From: CAXGUU01 sp964012875
Lineage (GTDB): Bacteria > Pseudomonadota > Gammaproteobacteria > Ga0077536
Direction: 5' to 3'
Length of the DNA stretch: 15,546 nt
Assembly (NCBI GenBank): GCA_964012875.1
Contig: CAXGUU010000043.1
Coordinates: forward strand, 1 to 15,546
This document shows, one piece after another, positions 5,951 through 13,224 of this stretch. The notes beneath the pieces were generated by a model, which saw only the letters and a list, made by a program, of their open reading frames with translations, was not told the origin of the DNA and ran no database searches. Both the position numbers and the translations under genes were made by a program. Positions within the stretch are counted from its first letter, which is position 1. Every line of letters begins with the position of its first letter.

Positions 5951-7600
5951 ATGTCGGCAGTTTCAGCCCAGGCAGCGGGAATCGGAGAACAAGCACAACC
6001 GTATGATTACGAGGTCATCGTGATTGGCGCCGGCGTGTCCGGTATTTGTCAGATTAAACGACTGGTCGATCTTGGAATCAGCGCAACAGTCCTGGAGGGC
6101 AATAAAAACCTTGGAGGGACGTGGTACAACAATCGGTACCCCGGGGCACGCTTCGATTCAGAAAGCTATACGTATGGCTTTTCTTTTTCGCGCGAGCTGC
6201 TCGACGAGTGGCACTGGAAAGAGCGCTTCTCGCCACAGCCAGAGACACTGCGCTATCTGAACTACGTCGCCGATAAATTCGATCTGCGGCAATACATGCA
6301 GTTTGGCTGTAAGGTCGAAGCGATGATTTTCGACGAACAGGCCGACGTCTGGCGTTTGTCGCTGAGTGACGGGCGCACGTTGAGCGCGCGAGTGGTGATT
6401 ACCGGTCTTGGGCCGCTCTCAATTCCGACCCTGCCAAAAATCGAAGGCATGGACGACTTCAAGGGCACCTCATTTCATCCACACCACTGGCCACATGATT
6501 TGACTGACCTCACCGGCTTGCGCGTAGCCGTTGTCGGTACGGGCGCAACGGCAATTCAAATCATCCCTGAAGTCGCGCAGCAGGCCAGCCAGCTGACCGT
6601 TTTTCAGCGCCGTGCGAACTGGGCAGCGCCGCTCAACAACGGGCCTATCGATCAGACTGAAATGAACGACATCCGTACACGCTATGATGAAATCTTTGCG
6701 GCCTGTGCCCAGTCGCCCGGCGCGTTTGAACATGTGCCGGATTCACGAAGCTTCTACGACGTGCCGGCGGACAAACGACGCGAATTCTGGGACCGTCTCT
6801 ATGATGAACCCGGATTCAGCATCTGGCTCGCGAACTTTCCCGAGATATTCGTTGACGAGCAGGCGAACCTAGAAGTATCGGCTTACATCGCCGATCGCAT
6901 CCGCCAGCGTGTGGACGATCCGAAAATCGCTGAAAAACTGATTCCGACCGATCACGGTTTCGGGGTCCAGCGATTGCCGCTCGAGACCGGCTATTTTGAG
7001 ACTTACAACCGCGACAATGTTGAGCTGGTGGATTCGAAGGAGACGCCGATCGAACGGATAACACCGACGGGGCTGCAGACTTCGACCCGCGAGTTCGAAT
7101 TTGATGTCATCATTTACGCGACCGGTTTCGATGCCTTTACTGGCGCGTATGATCACATTGATATCCGCGGTATTGGCGGTAAGAAGCTGCGCGATGTGTG
7201 GGCGGATGGGCCGACAACCTATCTCGGCATGTTCGTCAGCGGGTTCCCCAACATGGCGATGCTCGGTGGGCCGCAGATCGCTGCGGCTAATTTTCCCCGC
7301 GGGTCGGAAGTTGCAGTCGATTGGATCACGCCGCTGCTGCAGCGGATGCGCGACGGTGGGCATACACGATTCAATGTCTCGGATGCTGCGCAGCAGGGTT
7401 GGTTCGAAGAGGTGAAAAAGAGCTACGAAGGCCTGCTGATCAACAAGGCGCAAAGCTGGTTTACCGGTTACAACTCCAACCTTGAAGGTCACGAGTACGG
7501 AAATACCCGCTACACCGTCTACGCAACCGGTGGCGTCGAGTATGGGAAACGCCTGGAGGAGATTGCCGCGGGCGGCTACGAGGATATCGACTTCTCCTAA
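5951..7600 (+). CDS. Baeyer-Villiger monooxygenase (class B flavoprotein)
   Basis: FAD/NADPH-dependent Baeyer-Villiger monooxygenase of the cyclohexanone/phenylacetone monooxygenase type; it inserts oxygen beside a ketone to give an ester or lactone. From ATG 5951 it has 549 residues, normal for the family. Motifs in order: first Rossmann VIGAGVSGI (24-32), GGTWYNNRYPGARFDSESY (55-73), the diagnostic BVMO fingerprint FxGxxxHxxxWP read as FKGTSFHPHHWP (170-181), second Rossmann VVGTGATAIQ (194-203), then GVQRLPLETGYFETYNRDNVELVD and the late DVIIYATGFDAFTGAYD. The fingerprint is complete, unlike that of the FMO at the left edge. A 266-bp spacer with a possible terminator and an inverted repeat separates it from the crotonase, so it may have its own promoter. 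The product ester or lactone would need a hydrolase, not clearly present unless the C45 protein serves. Confidence 0.95.
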   Translation: MSAVSAQAAGIGEQAQPYDYEVIVIGAGVSGICQIKRLVDLGISATVLEGNKNLGGTWYNNRYPGARFDSESYTYGFSFSRELLDEWHWKERFSPQPETLRYLNYVADKFDLRQYMQFGCKVEAMIFDEQADVWRLSLSDGRTLSARVVITGLGPLSIPTLPKIEGMDDFKGTSFHPHHWPHDLTDLTGLRVAVVGTGATAIQIIPEVAQQASQLTVFQRRANWAAPLNNGPIDQTEMNDIRTRYDEIFAACAQSPGAFEHVPDSRSFYDVPADKRREFWDRLYDEPGFSIWLANFPEIFVDEQANLEVSAYIADRIRQRVDDPKIAEKLIPTDHGFGVQRLPLETGYFETYNRDNVELVDSKETPIERITPTGLQTSTREFEFDVIIYATGFDAFTGAYDHIDIRGIGGKKLRDVWADGPTTYLGMFVSGFPNMAMLGGPQIAAANFPRGSEVAVDWITPLLQRMRDGGHTRFNVSDAAQQGWFEEVKKSYEGLLINKAQSWFTGYNSNLEGHEYGNTRYTVYATGGVEYGKRLEEIAAGGYEDIDFS

Positions 7601-7954
7601 TCTGCGCGCATCTATAGAGGTCCCCGGCTGTCTGATCCCGTGATCGGTGGTTCCGCTCCACGAATGCAGCCGTATGTGTGAAGAACAAAACGGGCTGTCA
7701 AAGTGTTCAGCGATCGCTTCGGAATGTCTCAGATCGAGGGCCGTGTCAAAGCCACGAAAGTCATCGTCCAAATCTTTGACCAATACGATCGGGTCGTCGA
7801 CGATGGCTTTGACGATTGCAACGAACGATTCACTGGGATTACCCAGCTGCGTGTCGGTGAGAAAGAGGCTTTCCTGAGTTTCCTACGGACTCAACGCCAG
7901 TGCGCCCCTCGCGACGGTGAAGAACTGTCGATCCGCTCACGCTTTAGCGGGTGC
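7601..7954. other. Unassigned 354-bp stretch between BVMO and DUF2784
   Basis: This lies between two convergent genes and holds no gene I recognise. Two open frames lie codon-on-codon on opposite strands. Plus: from GTG 7703, reading KATKVIVQIFDQYDRVV and continuing antisense into the DUF2784 gene. Minus: from about 7880 down past 7690, reading SLFLTDTQLGNPSESFVAIV then DDPIVLVKDLDDDFRGFD. Both have a purine-first, pyrimidine-last codon pattern, which is self-complementary, so I cannot say which strand codes. The minus frame has no good start codon and follows a TAG, so a remnant of a lost gene is possible. No tRNA-like fold or strong terminator was seen. Confidence 0.4.
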
Positions 7955-8374
7955 TCATTCTGCACCGGCGCTGTAATCAGGCCGAACTGCGAACCAGCTG
8001 ACAAAGACCAGCAGGCCGAACAGCGAGTAGCTCACAGTGAAAACCCACACGGGTGCATCGTAGTAGAGAATAGATTTCAGCCAATGAGATACGAACGTCC
8101 CCGCGTACACGGCATCGCCGGCGTGCTCTCTCAGCCTCATCTCCCATGTGGTCATAGGGCAGATCAGCCCCAACCAGGACTGCACGACGACCACGCCAAT
8201 CAAAGCGAAATGGATTGAGCGGAACCACGGGTGACGAATCCAGCGCCAGCCGCAGAACGCACCGATATAAATCATGATCAGACCACCGATGATGAACGTT
8301 GCGAGCAGCACATGCGCGACCAGCATTAGATCGGCGGCCAGTGTGTAGAGCGCGGAGACTATCGTCTCAGGCAT
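7955..8374 (-). CDS. DUF2784 family small membrane protein
   Basis: A 139-residue integral membrane protein matching DUF2784, a family of unknown function. Membrane segments are at about residues 13-39, 52-72 and 108-130. Characteristic sequence includes WRWIRHPWFRSIHFALIG (43-60), QSWLGLICPMTTWEMRLR (65-82) and FVSHWLKSILYYDAPVWVF (94-112). Histidines at 21, 55 and 97 lie in or near membrane segments and could bind a metal or haem, but this is speculation. I place the start at ATG 8374; the open frame extends upstream to a GTG at 8479, but those 35 extra residues are hydrophilic and unlike the family. The ribosome binding site is weak (a run of G). It is divergent from the PhyH-like gene across 259 bp. 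That gap holds a TTGACA (8524-8529) facing PhyH, without a convincing -10. Confidence 0.88.
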   Translation of the reverse strand: MPETIVSALYTLAADLMLVAHVLLATFIIGGLIMIYIGAFCGWRWIRHPWFRSIHFALIGVVVVQSWLGLICPMTTWEMRLREHAGDAVYAGTFVSHWLKSILYYDAPVWVFTVSYSLFGLLVFVSWFAVRPDYSAGAE

Positions 8375-8622
8375 GTGACCCCCGCGTAGTGTTGCTCGCG
8401 CCGCGGTTGTGACGCGCGTGCCGTCGGCGCGTCCGTTCCGTCCGCAGTGAAAAAGTGCGCCGGTAACCGGCAGGTTCACTCATGAACATCGGCCTTGCGC
8501 CATCTGGTCAGCGGCGCGTTGAATTGACAATGGTGGCGGATGCTCGCGAAAAAACCCGGGCTTGTCAGGCAACCCATCCGAGGCTAACTTGGCGGGCAGC
8601 GAAAAACCAGTTTTTCCTCGGC

Positions 8623-8627
8623 AAGGG
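8623..8627 (+). promoter_or_regulatory. Ribosome binding site fixing the PhyH-like start
   Basis: AAGGG, 6 bases before ATG 8634. It supports starting at MSLKSLPPD rather than at the upstream in-frame ATG at 8562, whose extra 24 residues are not domain-like. Confidence 0.6.
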
Positions 8628-8633
8628 TCGATC

Positions 8634-9551
8634 ATGTCTTTAAAAAGCTTACCGCCAGATACCAGCACCGAGACCCTGCTTGAAGCCTTCGCCGAAGACG
8701 GGGCAGTCATCGTGCAGGACATTTGCGCAGCCGCCGCCGTGGACGCGCTGGTCGAAGAACTTTCACCGTTCATTCATACGACGCCCAAAGGTAATGACGA
8801 GTTCACCGGGTTCGAGACCCAGCGAACCGGTGCACTGGTGGCACGGTCGCCGCGTGCCCGCGCATTTGTCATGCAGCAACAAGTGCTCGACTGCGCGCGC
8901 GGTTTTCTCTCCCCCCACGCCGAGCGAATCCAATTGCACCTGACGCAAACCATCAACATCAATCCGGAGCAGGGGGCGCAGTACTTGCACCGTGATCGGC
9001 TCGCCTGGGGCATGCATTTGCCGCGTGAGATAGAACCCCAGTTCAATACCATGTGGGCGCTGACGGATTTCACCGCCGAAAACGGCGCCACTCGCCTCGT
9101 GCCCGGCAGTCAAACCTGGGATTGGGAAAAACGAGCGGAGCCTGATCAATTCTGTCAGGCTGAGATGCCAAAGGGTTCAGTGCTGTTCTACTCCGGCAGC
9201 GTGCTGCACAGCGGCGGTGAAAACCGCTCAAATGCAGCGAGGCTTGGTCTCAATATCACCTATTGCCTGGGCTGGCTCAGACAGGAAGAGAATCAGTACC
9301 TGTCGTGCCCACCGGAAATCGCCAGAGAGCTGGAGCCGGAGTTACAGGAATTGCTGGGTTACACCCAGGGTGATTATGCCCTCGGCTATTTCTCCGATCC
9401 CGCCTGCGCCGACGGACGAAGCGGTTTGCTGCCGCCCGAAGTAGCGCTCGGTCGTCAGCCGCGTGCTGAATCGAGTTTCTCCGGTTCGAGTGACAGCGGC
9501 ACAGGCGCCACCTCGGAAGCCTTGGACGAAATCAGCCGCACCGGGGCTTAA
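8634..9551 (+). CDS. Phytanoyl-CoA dioxygenase (PhyH) family protein
   Basis: Non-haem Fe(II)/2-oxoglutarate dioxygenase of the PhyH superfamily, 305 residues from ATG 8634. These enzymes hydroxylate (or sometimes halogenate) small molecules or acyl-CoAs, using 2-oxoglutarate and O2. The facial triad is complete: HRD gives His119 and Asp121, and LHSGGENRS gives His192. Arg203 in NAARLGLNITY is the likely 2-oxoglutarate ligand. WALTDFTAENGATRLVPGSQTWD (141-163) is the typical strand and loop between the iron ligands, and GSVLFYSGSVLHSGG (181-195) leads to the distal His. The Asp at 121 argues against halogenase activity. The last 30 or so residues are Ser/Gly/Thr-rich and probably disordered. 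It is convergent with the PQQ dehydrogenase across 78 bp, and divergent from DUF2784. The substrate is unknown; true phytanoyl-CoA is only one possibility in this diverse family. Confidence 0.9.
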   Translation: MSLKSLPPDTSTETLLEAFAEDGAVIVQDICAAAAVDALVEELSPFIHTTPKGNDEFTGFETQRTGALVARSPRARAFVMQQQVLDCARGFLSPHAERIQLHLTQTININPEQGAQYLHRDRLAWGMHLPREIEPQFNTMWALTDFTAENGATRLVPGSQTWDWEKRAEPDQFCQAEMPKGSVLFYSGSVLHSGGENRSNAARLGLNITYCLGWLRQEENQYLSCPPEIARELEPELQELLGYTQGDYALGYFSDPACADGRSGLLPPEVALGRQPRAESSFSGSSDSGTGATSEALDEISRTGA

Positions 9552-9555
9552 AGAA

Positions 9556-9581
9556 GCGCCGAATCAGCTACTACCCGGCGC
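9556..9581. terminator. Stem-loop between convergent genes, weak terminator candidate
   Basis: GCGCCG, a 14-base loop, then CGGCGC, right after the PhyH-like stop and facing the end of the PQQ dehydrogenase gene. It is well placed to act in both directions, but there is no T-tract on either side and the loop is long. It may be part of a rho-dependent end or be chance. Confidence 0.25.
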
Positions 9582-9629
9582 CAGACACTTCCGCTGTCGG
9601 TGCTGCCACAATAGTGCTTGAGACCGCTG

Positions 9630-11723
9630 CTAGTGTCCCTGACCCGTGTTTAACATCTGTGGTTCGCGCGCTTTGTGGCGGATGAAATGCCTGAGACTCT
9701 CGAGCTGTTGGTCGTTCAGATCGTTAAATTTCGGCATGCCATTGTTAAGCAGCGCGCCGTTCACAACCACGTCTTTAAATGCTGCCTCGGAAAGGGGTAT
9801 CGGAGAGGCACGAAGGTCGGGAGCATAGCCCCCTGAGACCGCACCGGAGCCATGGCACATCATGCAGGATTCCTTGAACAGCCAGCTACCCTGCGCGATC
9901 AGGCTTTCATCGATCTCGAACTCGGGTTGTTTCAGCGGCTTCGGAAAGAATGGCGGGTTCGATTCCGGTAATGCGTTTTCGCCGTTCAGGGCGAAGGTAT
10001 ACAGACGGCGGGTCTGGGCTTTGTAGGCCCAGCCGTGCTGAGCAGCAATTGACCCCACCATCGACGCACCGGTGCCGCCCCAACCCATCAGCAGGGAAAC
10101 ATACTGAACGCCGTCGACTGAATAGGTGATAGGCGGCGCGGAAATGCCTGAACCGAGTTCCACCCGCCACAACGGTTTTCCATTGGTGGCATCGTAGGCG
10201 ACGAAGCGGCCGTCCGCGCCGCCCTGAAAGACCAGGTTACCGCGGGTCGCCAGAGTGCCCGGATTCCAGATACCGGGCAGTGGCACTTCCCACGCCAGTT
10301 TCTGAGTGACCGGATTCCACGCCCGCAGGGCGCCCGTACCCGCGTCCGCGGGAACATCGTCACGCACGGTGTCGAGGGCCGGATCGAAGGCGAAATACGG
10401 TGATTTCCACTCCTGCAATTTCATGCCCTTGTCGGTGTAGAACCCGGGCATTTCAACTGAGGGAATGTAAGCGAGACCGGTGTCAGGGCTATAAGACATG
10501 GCATGCCAGGAATGTGTACCGACCGCACTCGGCCACACGACTTCCTCACCGTCCTCGTAGCGCGCGCCGGCACGTTCTACCGGTCGTCCGGTTTTGAGAT
10601 CGATGTGGGAAGCCCAGTCTGCGCGACCAAATTTTTCCGCCGATAACAGTTCACCGGTCGCCCGATTGATGACGTAGAAGAATCCGTTCTTGGGCGCGTG
10701 CAGTATCGCCTTGATGGTTTGTTCGTTGTACTTGATATCGGCCAGCACGATGTCCATGTTGGAGTTGTAATCCCAGGTTTCACCGGGCACGGTCTGGTAG
10801 TGCCACTTGTACTCGCCGGTGTCGGCATCGAGTGCAACAATTGAACACAGAAAGAGGTTGTCGCCGCCTTCTGGCGAGCGGATCTTCTGGTTCCAGGGCG
10901 AACCATTGCCGGTACCGATATAGACGGTGTTGAACTCCGGGTCGTAGGTAATGCCGTGCCAGATGTTGCCACCACCACCGTATTTCCACCATTCACCCGA
11001 CCAGGTTTCGGCGGCCATTTCCATGGCCTTGTTTTCAAAACCATCCGCCGGATTTCCTGGTACTGCCCAGAAACGCCACGCGAGTTCCCCGGTCTCAGCA
11101 TCGTAAGCGGTAGCATAGCCCCGTGCCGGACCCCACTCAGTGCCACCGTTGCCGATGATGACTTTGTCACGAAAAACTTTCGGCGCGCCGGTAATAAACA
11201 GGGCCTTGCGTGGGTCTACAGTCATCACGCTCCAGACCTGTTCGCCTGTTGTCGCATTAACGGCGATCAGGCGGCCGTCGATGGTCGCCGCGTAGACGCG
11301 GCCTTTCCAATAAGCAAGCCCGCGACTGGTGTCCCACATAACCCGCATGCGATCGCCCGCGTGCTCGATCACTTTCGGGTCGAATGTCCAGATCGTTTCG
11401 CCTGTCTTGGCGTTGACCGCGTAGATATAGTTAAAACTGCCTTCGAAGTACATCACACCGTCCACGACCAGCGGCGTGCCTAGCAGCGAGCGGTCTTTGG
11501 GCAGATCCATATGCCAGGCGAGCCCCAACTTCTGAACATTGCCCGCATTGATTTGATCCAATGGACTGTAGCGTTGTTCGCTGTAGGTTCTGCCATAGGC
11601 CAGCCAGTTTTCACCGTCGGCATCGTTGGCCAGCGCCGCGTCGTCGACGACAGTTTCGGCAAAAGCCGAAAGCGGCAGCAGGGATACAATCAGCAGAACT
11701 GAAACTTGGGCAGACCTCAACAT
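9630..11723 (-). CDS. PQQ-dependent alcohol dehydrogenase with C-terminal cytochrome c (quinohemoprotein)
   Basis: Periplasmic quinohemoprotein dehydrogenase, 697 residues. It oxidises alcohols (or aldehydes) with PQQ and passes electrons to its own haem c. A Sec signal peptide ends at about residue 22 (LLPLSAFA). The eight-bladed propeller covers about 30-600 with repeated AxDAxTGxxxW docking motifs. By comparison with known enzymes, the Ca/PQQ residues are Glu196 (NGGTEWG), Asn273 (GNGSPW) and the catalytic Asp318 (TWDYN). The cytochrome domain has CMMCH (620-624) with a likely axial Met663 (NNGMPKF). Oddly, the vicinal Cys-Cys ring of methanol and quinohemoprotein alcohol dehydrogenases is absent: the aligned site before SRGLAY reads V128-M129. 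AGGAG 6 bases upstream supports the start. No PQQ-synthesis genes are in the window. A palindrome lies just upstream. The substrate could be a longer alcohol or a polymer alcohol; this is unproven. Confidence 0.95.
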   Translation of the reverse strand: MLRSAQVSVLLIVSLLPLSAFAETVVDDAALANDADGENWLAYGRTYSEQRYSPLDQINAGNVQKLGLAWHMDLPKDRSLLGTPLVVDGVMYFEGSFNYIYAVNAKTGETIWTFDPKVIEHAGDRMRVMWDTSRGLAYWKGRVYAATIDGRLIAVNATTGEQVWSVMTVDPRKALFITGAPKVFRDKVIIGNGGTEWGPARGYATAYDAETGELAWRFWAVPGNPADGFENKAMEMAAETWSGEWWKYGGGGNIWHGITYDPEFNTVYIGTGNGSPWNQKIRSPEGGDNLFLCSIVALDADTGEYKWHYQTVPGETWDYNSNMDIVLADIKYNEQTIKAILHAPKNGFFYVINRATGELLSAEKFGRADWASHIDLKTGRPVERAGARYEDGEEVVWPSAVGTHSWHAMSYSPDTGLAYIPSVEMPGFYTDKGMKLQEWKSPYFAFDPALDTVRDDVPADAGTGALRAWNPVTQKLAWEVPLPGIWNPGTLATRGNLVFQGGADGRFVAYDATNGKPLWRVELGSGISAPPITYSVDGVQYVSLLMGWGGTGASMVGSIAAQHGWAYKAQTRRLYTFALNGENALPESNPPFFPKPLKQPEFEIDESLIAQGSWLFKESCMMCHGSGAVSGGYAPDLRASPIPLSEAAFKDVVVNGALLNNGMPKFNDLNDQQLESLRHFIRHKAREPQMLNTGQGH

Positions 11724-11750
11724 CCATGGCTCCTGAGTACGACTCGATGG

Positions 11751-11770
11751 TCTAATAGTAATGCATTAGA
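11751..11770. promoter_or_regulatory. Palindromic operator candidate upstream of PQQ dehydrogenase
   Basis: TCTAAT, 8 bases, then ATTAGA: a perfect 6-bp inverted repeat. It overlaps a perfect 10-bp palindrome TAATGCATTA (11759-11768). The site lies 28-47 bases upstream of the dehydrogenase start codon, in an AT-rich patch where its promoter would be expected. The position suits a repressor or activator of the alcohol dehydrogenase; the protein that binds it is unknown. Confidence 0.45.
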
Positions 11771-11791
11771 CAAGGCCACTGCGGAACAAAA

Positions 11792-12403
11792 ATGGCCAGC
11801 AAAGTTGACTTCACGCTGCTTAGTGGCGCGAACCCACGATCAGACGACTTGCGCTGCGATATCGTTGTGCACGACCCGGAACTGCTGGGTAAAGACGCCG
11901 AAGTTCCCGTCATCGCGCATGTCGAAGTCAAAGACTAGCGGCCCGTTCACGACGAAAAGATCATTTTCCGGAAACACATAAAAATAACGCGCGAAACCAG
12001 TTTCAGTTTTACGCGCAGGAAAATCAGGGCCTCCACCTAGAGCGGCAGCAAGATCAACAGCGAACTTCATGTTCGGCTTGAAGTTGATGACGGCCTGCTG
12101 TTCGATACAAAAATCACCGAGGAGCAGTCGCTTGAACTGGGCCTGAAAGTGTCCGTCACGACTGATGCCCAGAGCGTGATCGAACCTGACGACCGCTTCA
12201 ATTTTTTCGCCAACCTGAATGCAATCCCCGCGCGCAACCGAGTCGTGGTACTGGCGCCAGCCGTGGTCGGCGCTATCATCATGGGAATGAATACGATACC
12301 GACGGCAACTTCGATAATGCACTTGCTCGTTTTCGCCGATCCGCGGGCGTTACCGCGACCACCGCTTTGCGTTACCCAACGCAAATACGCCAGTGGCCAC
12401 TAG
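11792..12403 (+). pseudogene. Interrupted open frame, possible gene remnant (strand uncertain)
   Basis: Most of the 693-bp gap 11724-12416. On the plus strand, one frame runs from ATG 11792 (MASKVDFTLL, then HDPELLGKDAEVPVIAHVEV) to a TAG at 11936. It continues in the same frame to a second TAG at 12038, then through LEVDDGLLFDTKITEEQSLE and APAVVGAII to a final TAG at 12401. Codon pattern is coding-like in the first and third parts and AT-rich in the middle. TAG is an ordinary stop elsewhere here (C45, PQQ gene), so recoding is unlikely. A minus-strand frame, 12322 to 11840 (160 codons), is unbroken and protein-like in its C-terminal half (ARYFYVFPENDLFVVNGPLV), but its N-terminal half looks like antisense noise. 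I recognise neither. It may be a decayed plus gene or a short minus gene. Confidence 0.3.
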
Positions 12404-12405
12404 TT

Positions 12406-12409
12406 GGAG
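12406..12409 (+). promoter_or_regulatory. Ribosome binding site fixing the yheU start
   Basis: GGAG, 7 bases before ATG 12417. It supports that start over an upstream in-frame GTG at 12393, whose extra residues lie before the conserved family region. Confidence 0.6.
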
Positions 12410-12416
12410 CTGCTCA

Positions 12417-12680
12417 ATGAATGAGCCCGAAGACAACCGGGCACATAAAACGAAGGCAGTTGAGGTACCGTTTCGAGACTTGTCAGTGGCGGCACTGCGC
12501 GGTGTGGTCGAGTCCTACGTCCTGCGTGAAGGGACTGACTACGGCATTTTCGAGCGCACTCTGGAAGAGAAGATTGCCGCAGTTCAAGGTCAGCTTGAAG
12601 CCGGTACCGCGGTCATACTTTATGATCCGGAAACCCGGTCGATTGATCTGGTTCGCCGTGAGGCGCGCGGTCGCAAATGA
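12417..12680 (+). CDS. yheU: YheU family protein (UPF0270)
   Basis: An 87-residue protein of the YheU/UPF0270 family, found mainly in Gammaproteobacteria and of unknown molecular role. Family marks: VPFRDLSVAALRGVVESYVLREGTDYG (17-43, compare the E. coli pattern IPWQDLSPETLENLIE...REGTDYG), E-R-T-L-E-E-K (46-52), and V-x-x-Q-L-E-x-G-x-A-V-I-L-Y-D-P-E (56-72). The first 15 or so residues are a charged extension not seen in E. coli YheU. The last residues are Arg/Lys-rich. It stands alone: the upstream stretch is an unresolved or decayed frame, and the downstream DUF4440 gene converges on it across 59 bp. No regulatory sequence beyond the ribosome binding site is obvious. The identification is firm; the function is unknown. 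Confidence 0.9.
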   Translation: MNEPEDNRAHKTKAVEVPFRDLSVAALRGVVESYVLREGTDYGIFERTLEEKIAAVQGQLEAGTAVILYDPETRSIDLVRREARGRK

Positions 12681-12694
12681 ATCCGCAGGGTGGT

Positions 12695-12719
12695 CGCCCC
12701 GCGGGGCGCGGAACGCCCC
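12695..12719. terminator. GC-rich palindrome / hairpin between convergent genes
   Basis: CGCCCCGCGGGGCG (12695-12708) is a perfect 14-bp palindrome. Its right half can also pair with CGCCCC at 12714-12719 (GGGGCG-CGGAA-CGCCCC, loop of 5), so two alternative hairpins compete. It lies 15 bases after the yheU stop and before the convergent DUF4440 end. There is no T-tract, so it may aid bidirectional or rho-dependent termination, or RNA stability. Confidence 0.4.
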
Positions 12720-12739
12720 ATGGAACGCCAACATCAAAC

Positions 12740-13117
12740 TCAACCGTTACTGTTGAAAATGTCGATGTGCAATTTCCAGTTCTTGCCTTTCTTCTTCCAC
12801 ACCACAACAAACTTCGCATTGTCGAGCGTTTTTCCGCGCGGACCCTTTAGGGTCGCCGAGCCATACTCAATTGCTGTTGAACCATGAACCTCGATTTTCA
12901 TGGTTCGAAGGTTAACCGCCGTGACTCCAGATTTGATCGCGCCGCCCCAGAACGCTTCAATCGACTTCAGCGTTTTGCAGGCCTTCGCGCCGGGCGGCAT
13001 TAAAATCGCGTTGCTTGTGTAGCACTTCGCGGCCGCCGCGGCATCACCCGCCTTGATCGCGTCCATCAGCGCCTTGTTGGTTGCCTTGATCCCATTTGCT
13101 GCACTTACCGTTGCCAT
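12740..13117 (-). CDS. DUF4440 / SnoaL-like NTF2-fold protein
   Basis: A 125-residue cone-shaped alpha+beta protein of the NTF2-like superfamily (DUF4440/SnoaL-type). Evidence: an N-terminal helical stretch NKALMDAIKAGDAAAAAKCYTSNAILMPPGAK (14-45), the I-x-x-F-W turn (53-57), VHGSTAIEYGSATL (77-90) and the closing strand pair KFVVVWKKKGKNWKLHIDIFNSN (102-124), nearly diagnostic for the group. The family includes ketosteroid-isomerase-like enzymes, polyketide cyclases and non-catalytic binding proteins, so activity cannot be assigned; I see no decisive Asp/Tyr dyad. The start is supported by GGGGAGACAG before the ATG. There is no signal peptide. It is last in a minus-strand series (azoreductase, TPR, HAD, this gene), but the 107-bp gap after HAD leaves room for its own promoter. 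Confidence 0.85.
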   Translation of the reverse strand: MATVSAANGIKATNKALMDAIKAGDAAAAAKCYTSNAILMPPGAKACKTLKSIEAFWGGAIKSGVTAVNLRTMKIEVHGSTAIEYGSATLKGPRGKTLDNAKFVVVWKKKGKNWKLHIDIFNSNG

Positions 13118-13224
13118 GAACTGTCTCCCCAGTGGTTGCTTGTCTTCGGGATATTAGCAGCCGATCAACATATGCGGCACTGTGACGCAAGCTGTGGGCG
13201 ATTCACGACCCGTTCGGACCTTGT

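Noticed and set aside
6869..7783. Minus-strand open frame of 304 codons opposite the BVMO 3' half
   Set aside because: Most of it is antisense to conserved BVMO sequence. Only its first part, outside the BVMO, is kept as an unresolved note.
8375..8633. sigma70 promoter for the PhyH-like gene using TTGACA at 8524
   Set aside because: No acceptable -10 hexamer lies 16-18 bases downstream; kept only as a remark.
11792..12403. TAG recoding (for example pyrrolysine) to join the interrupted frame
   Set aside because: TAG ends ordinary genes in this window (C45 and the PQQ dehydrogenase), there is no sign of recoding machinery here, and the gap may simply be decayed DNA.
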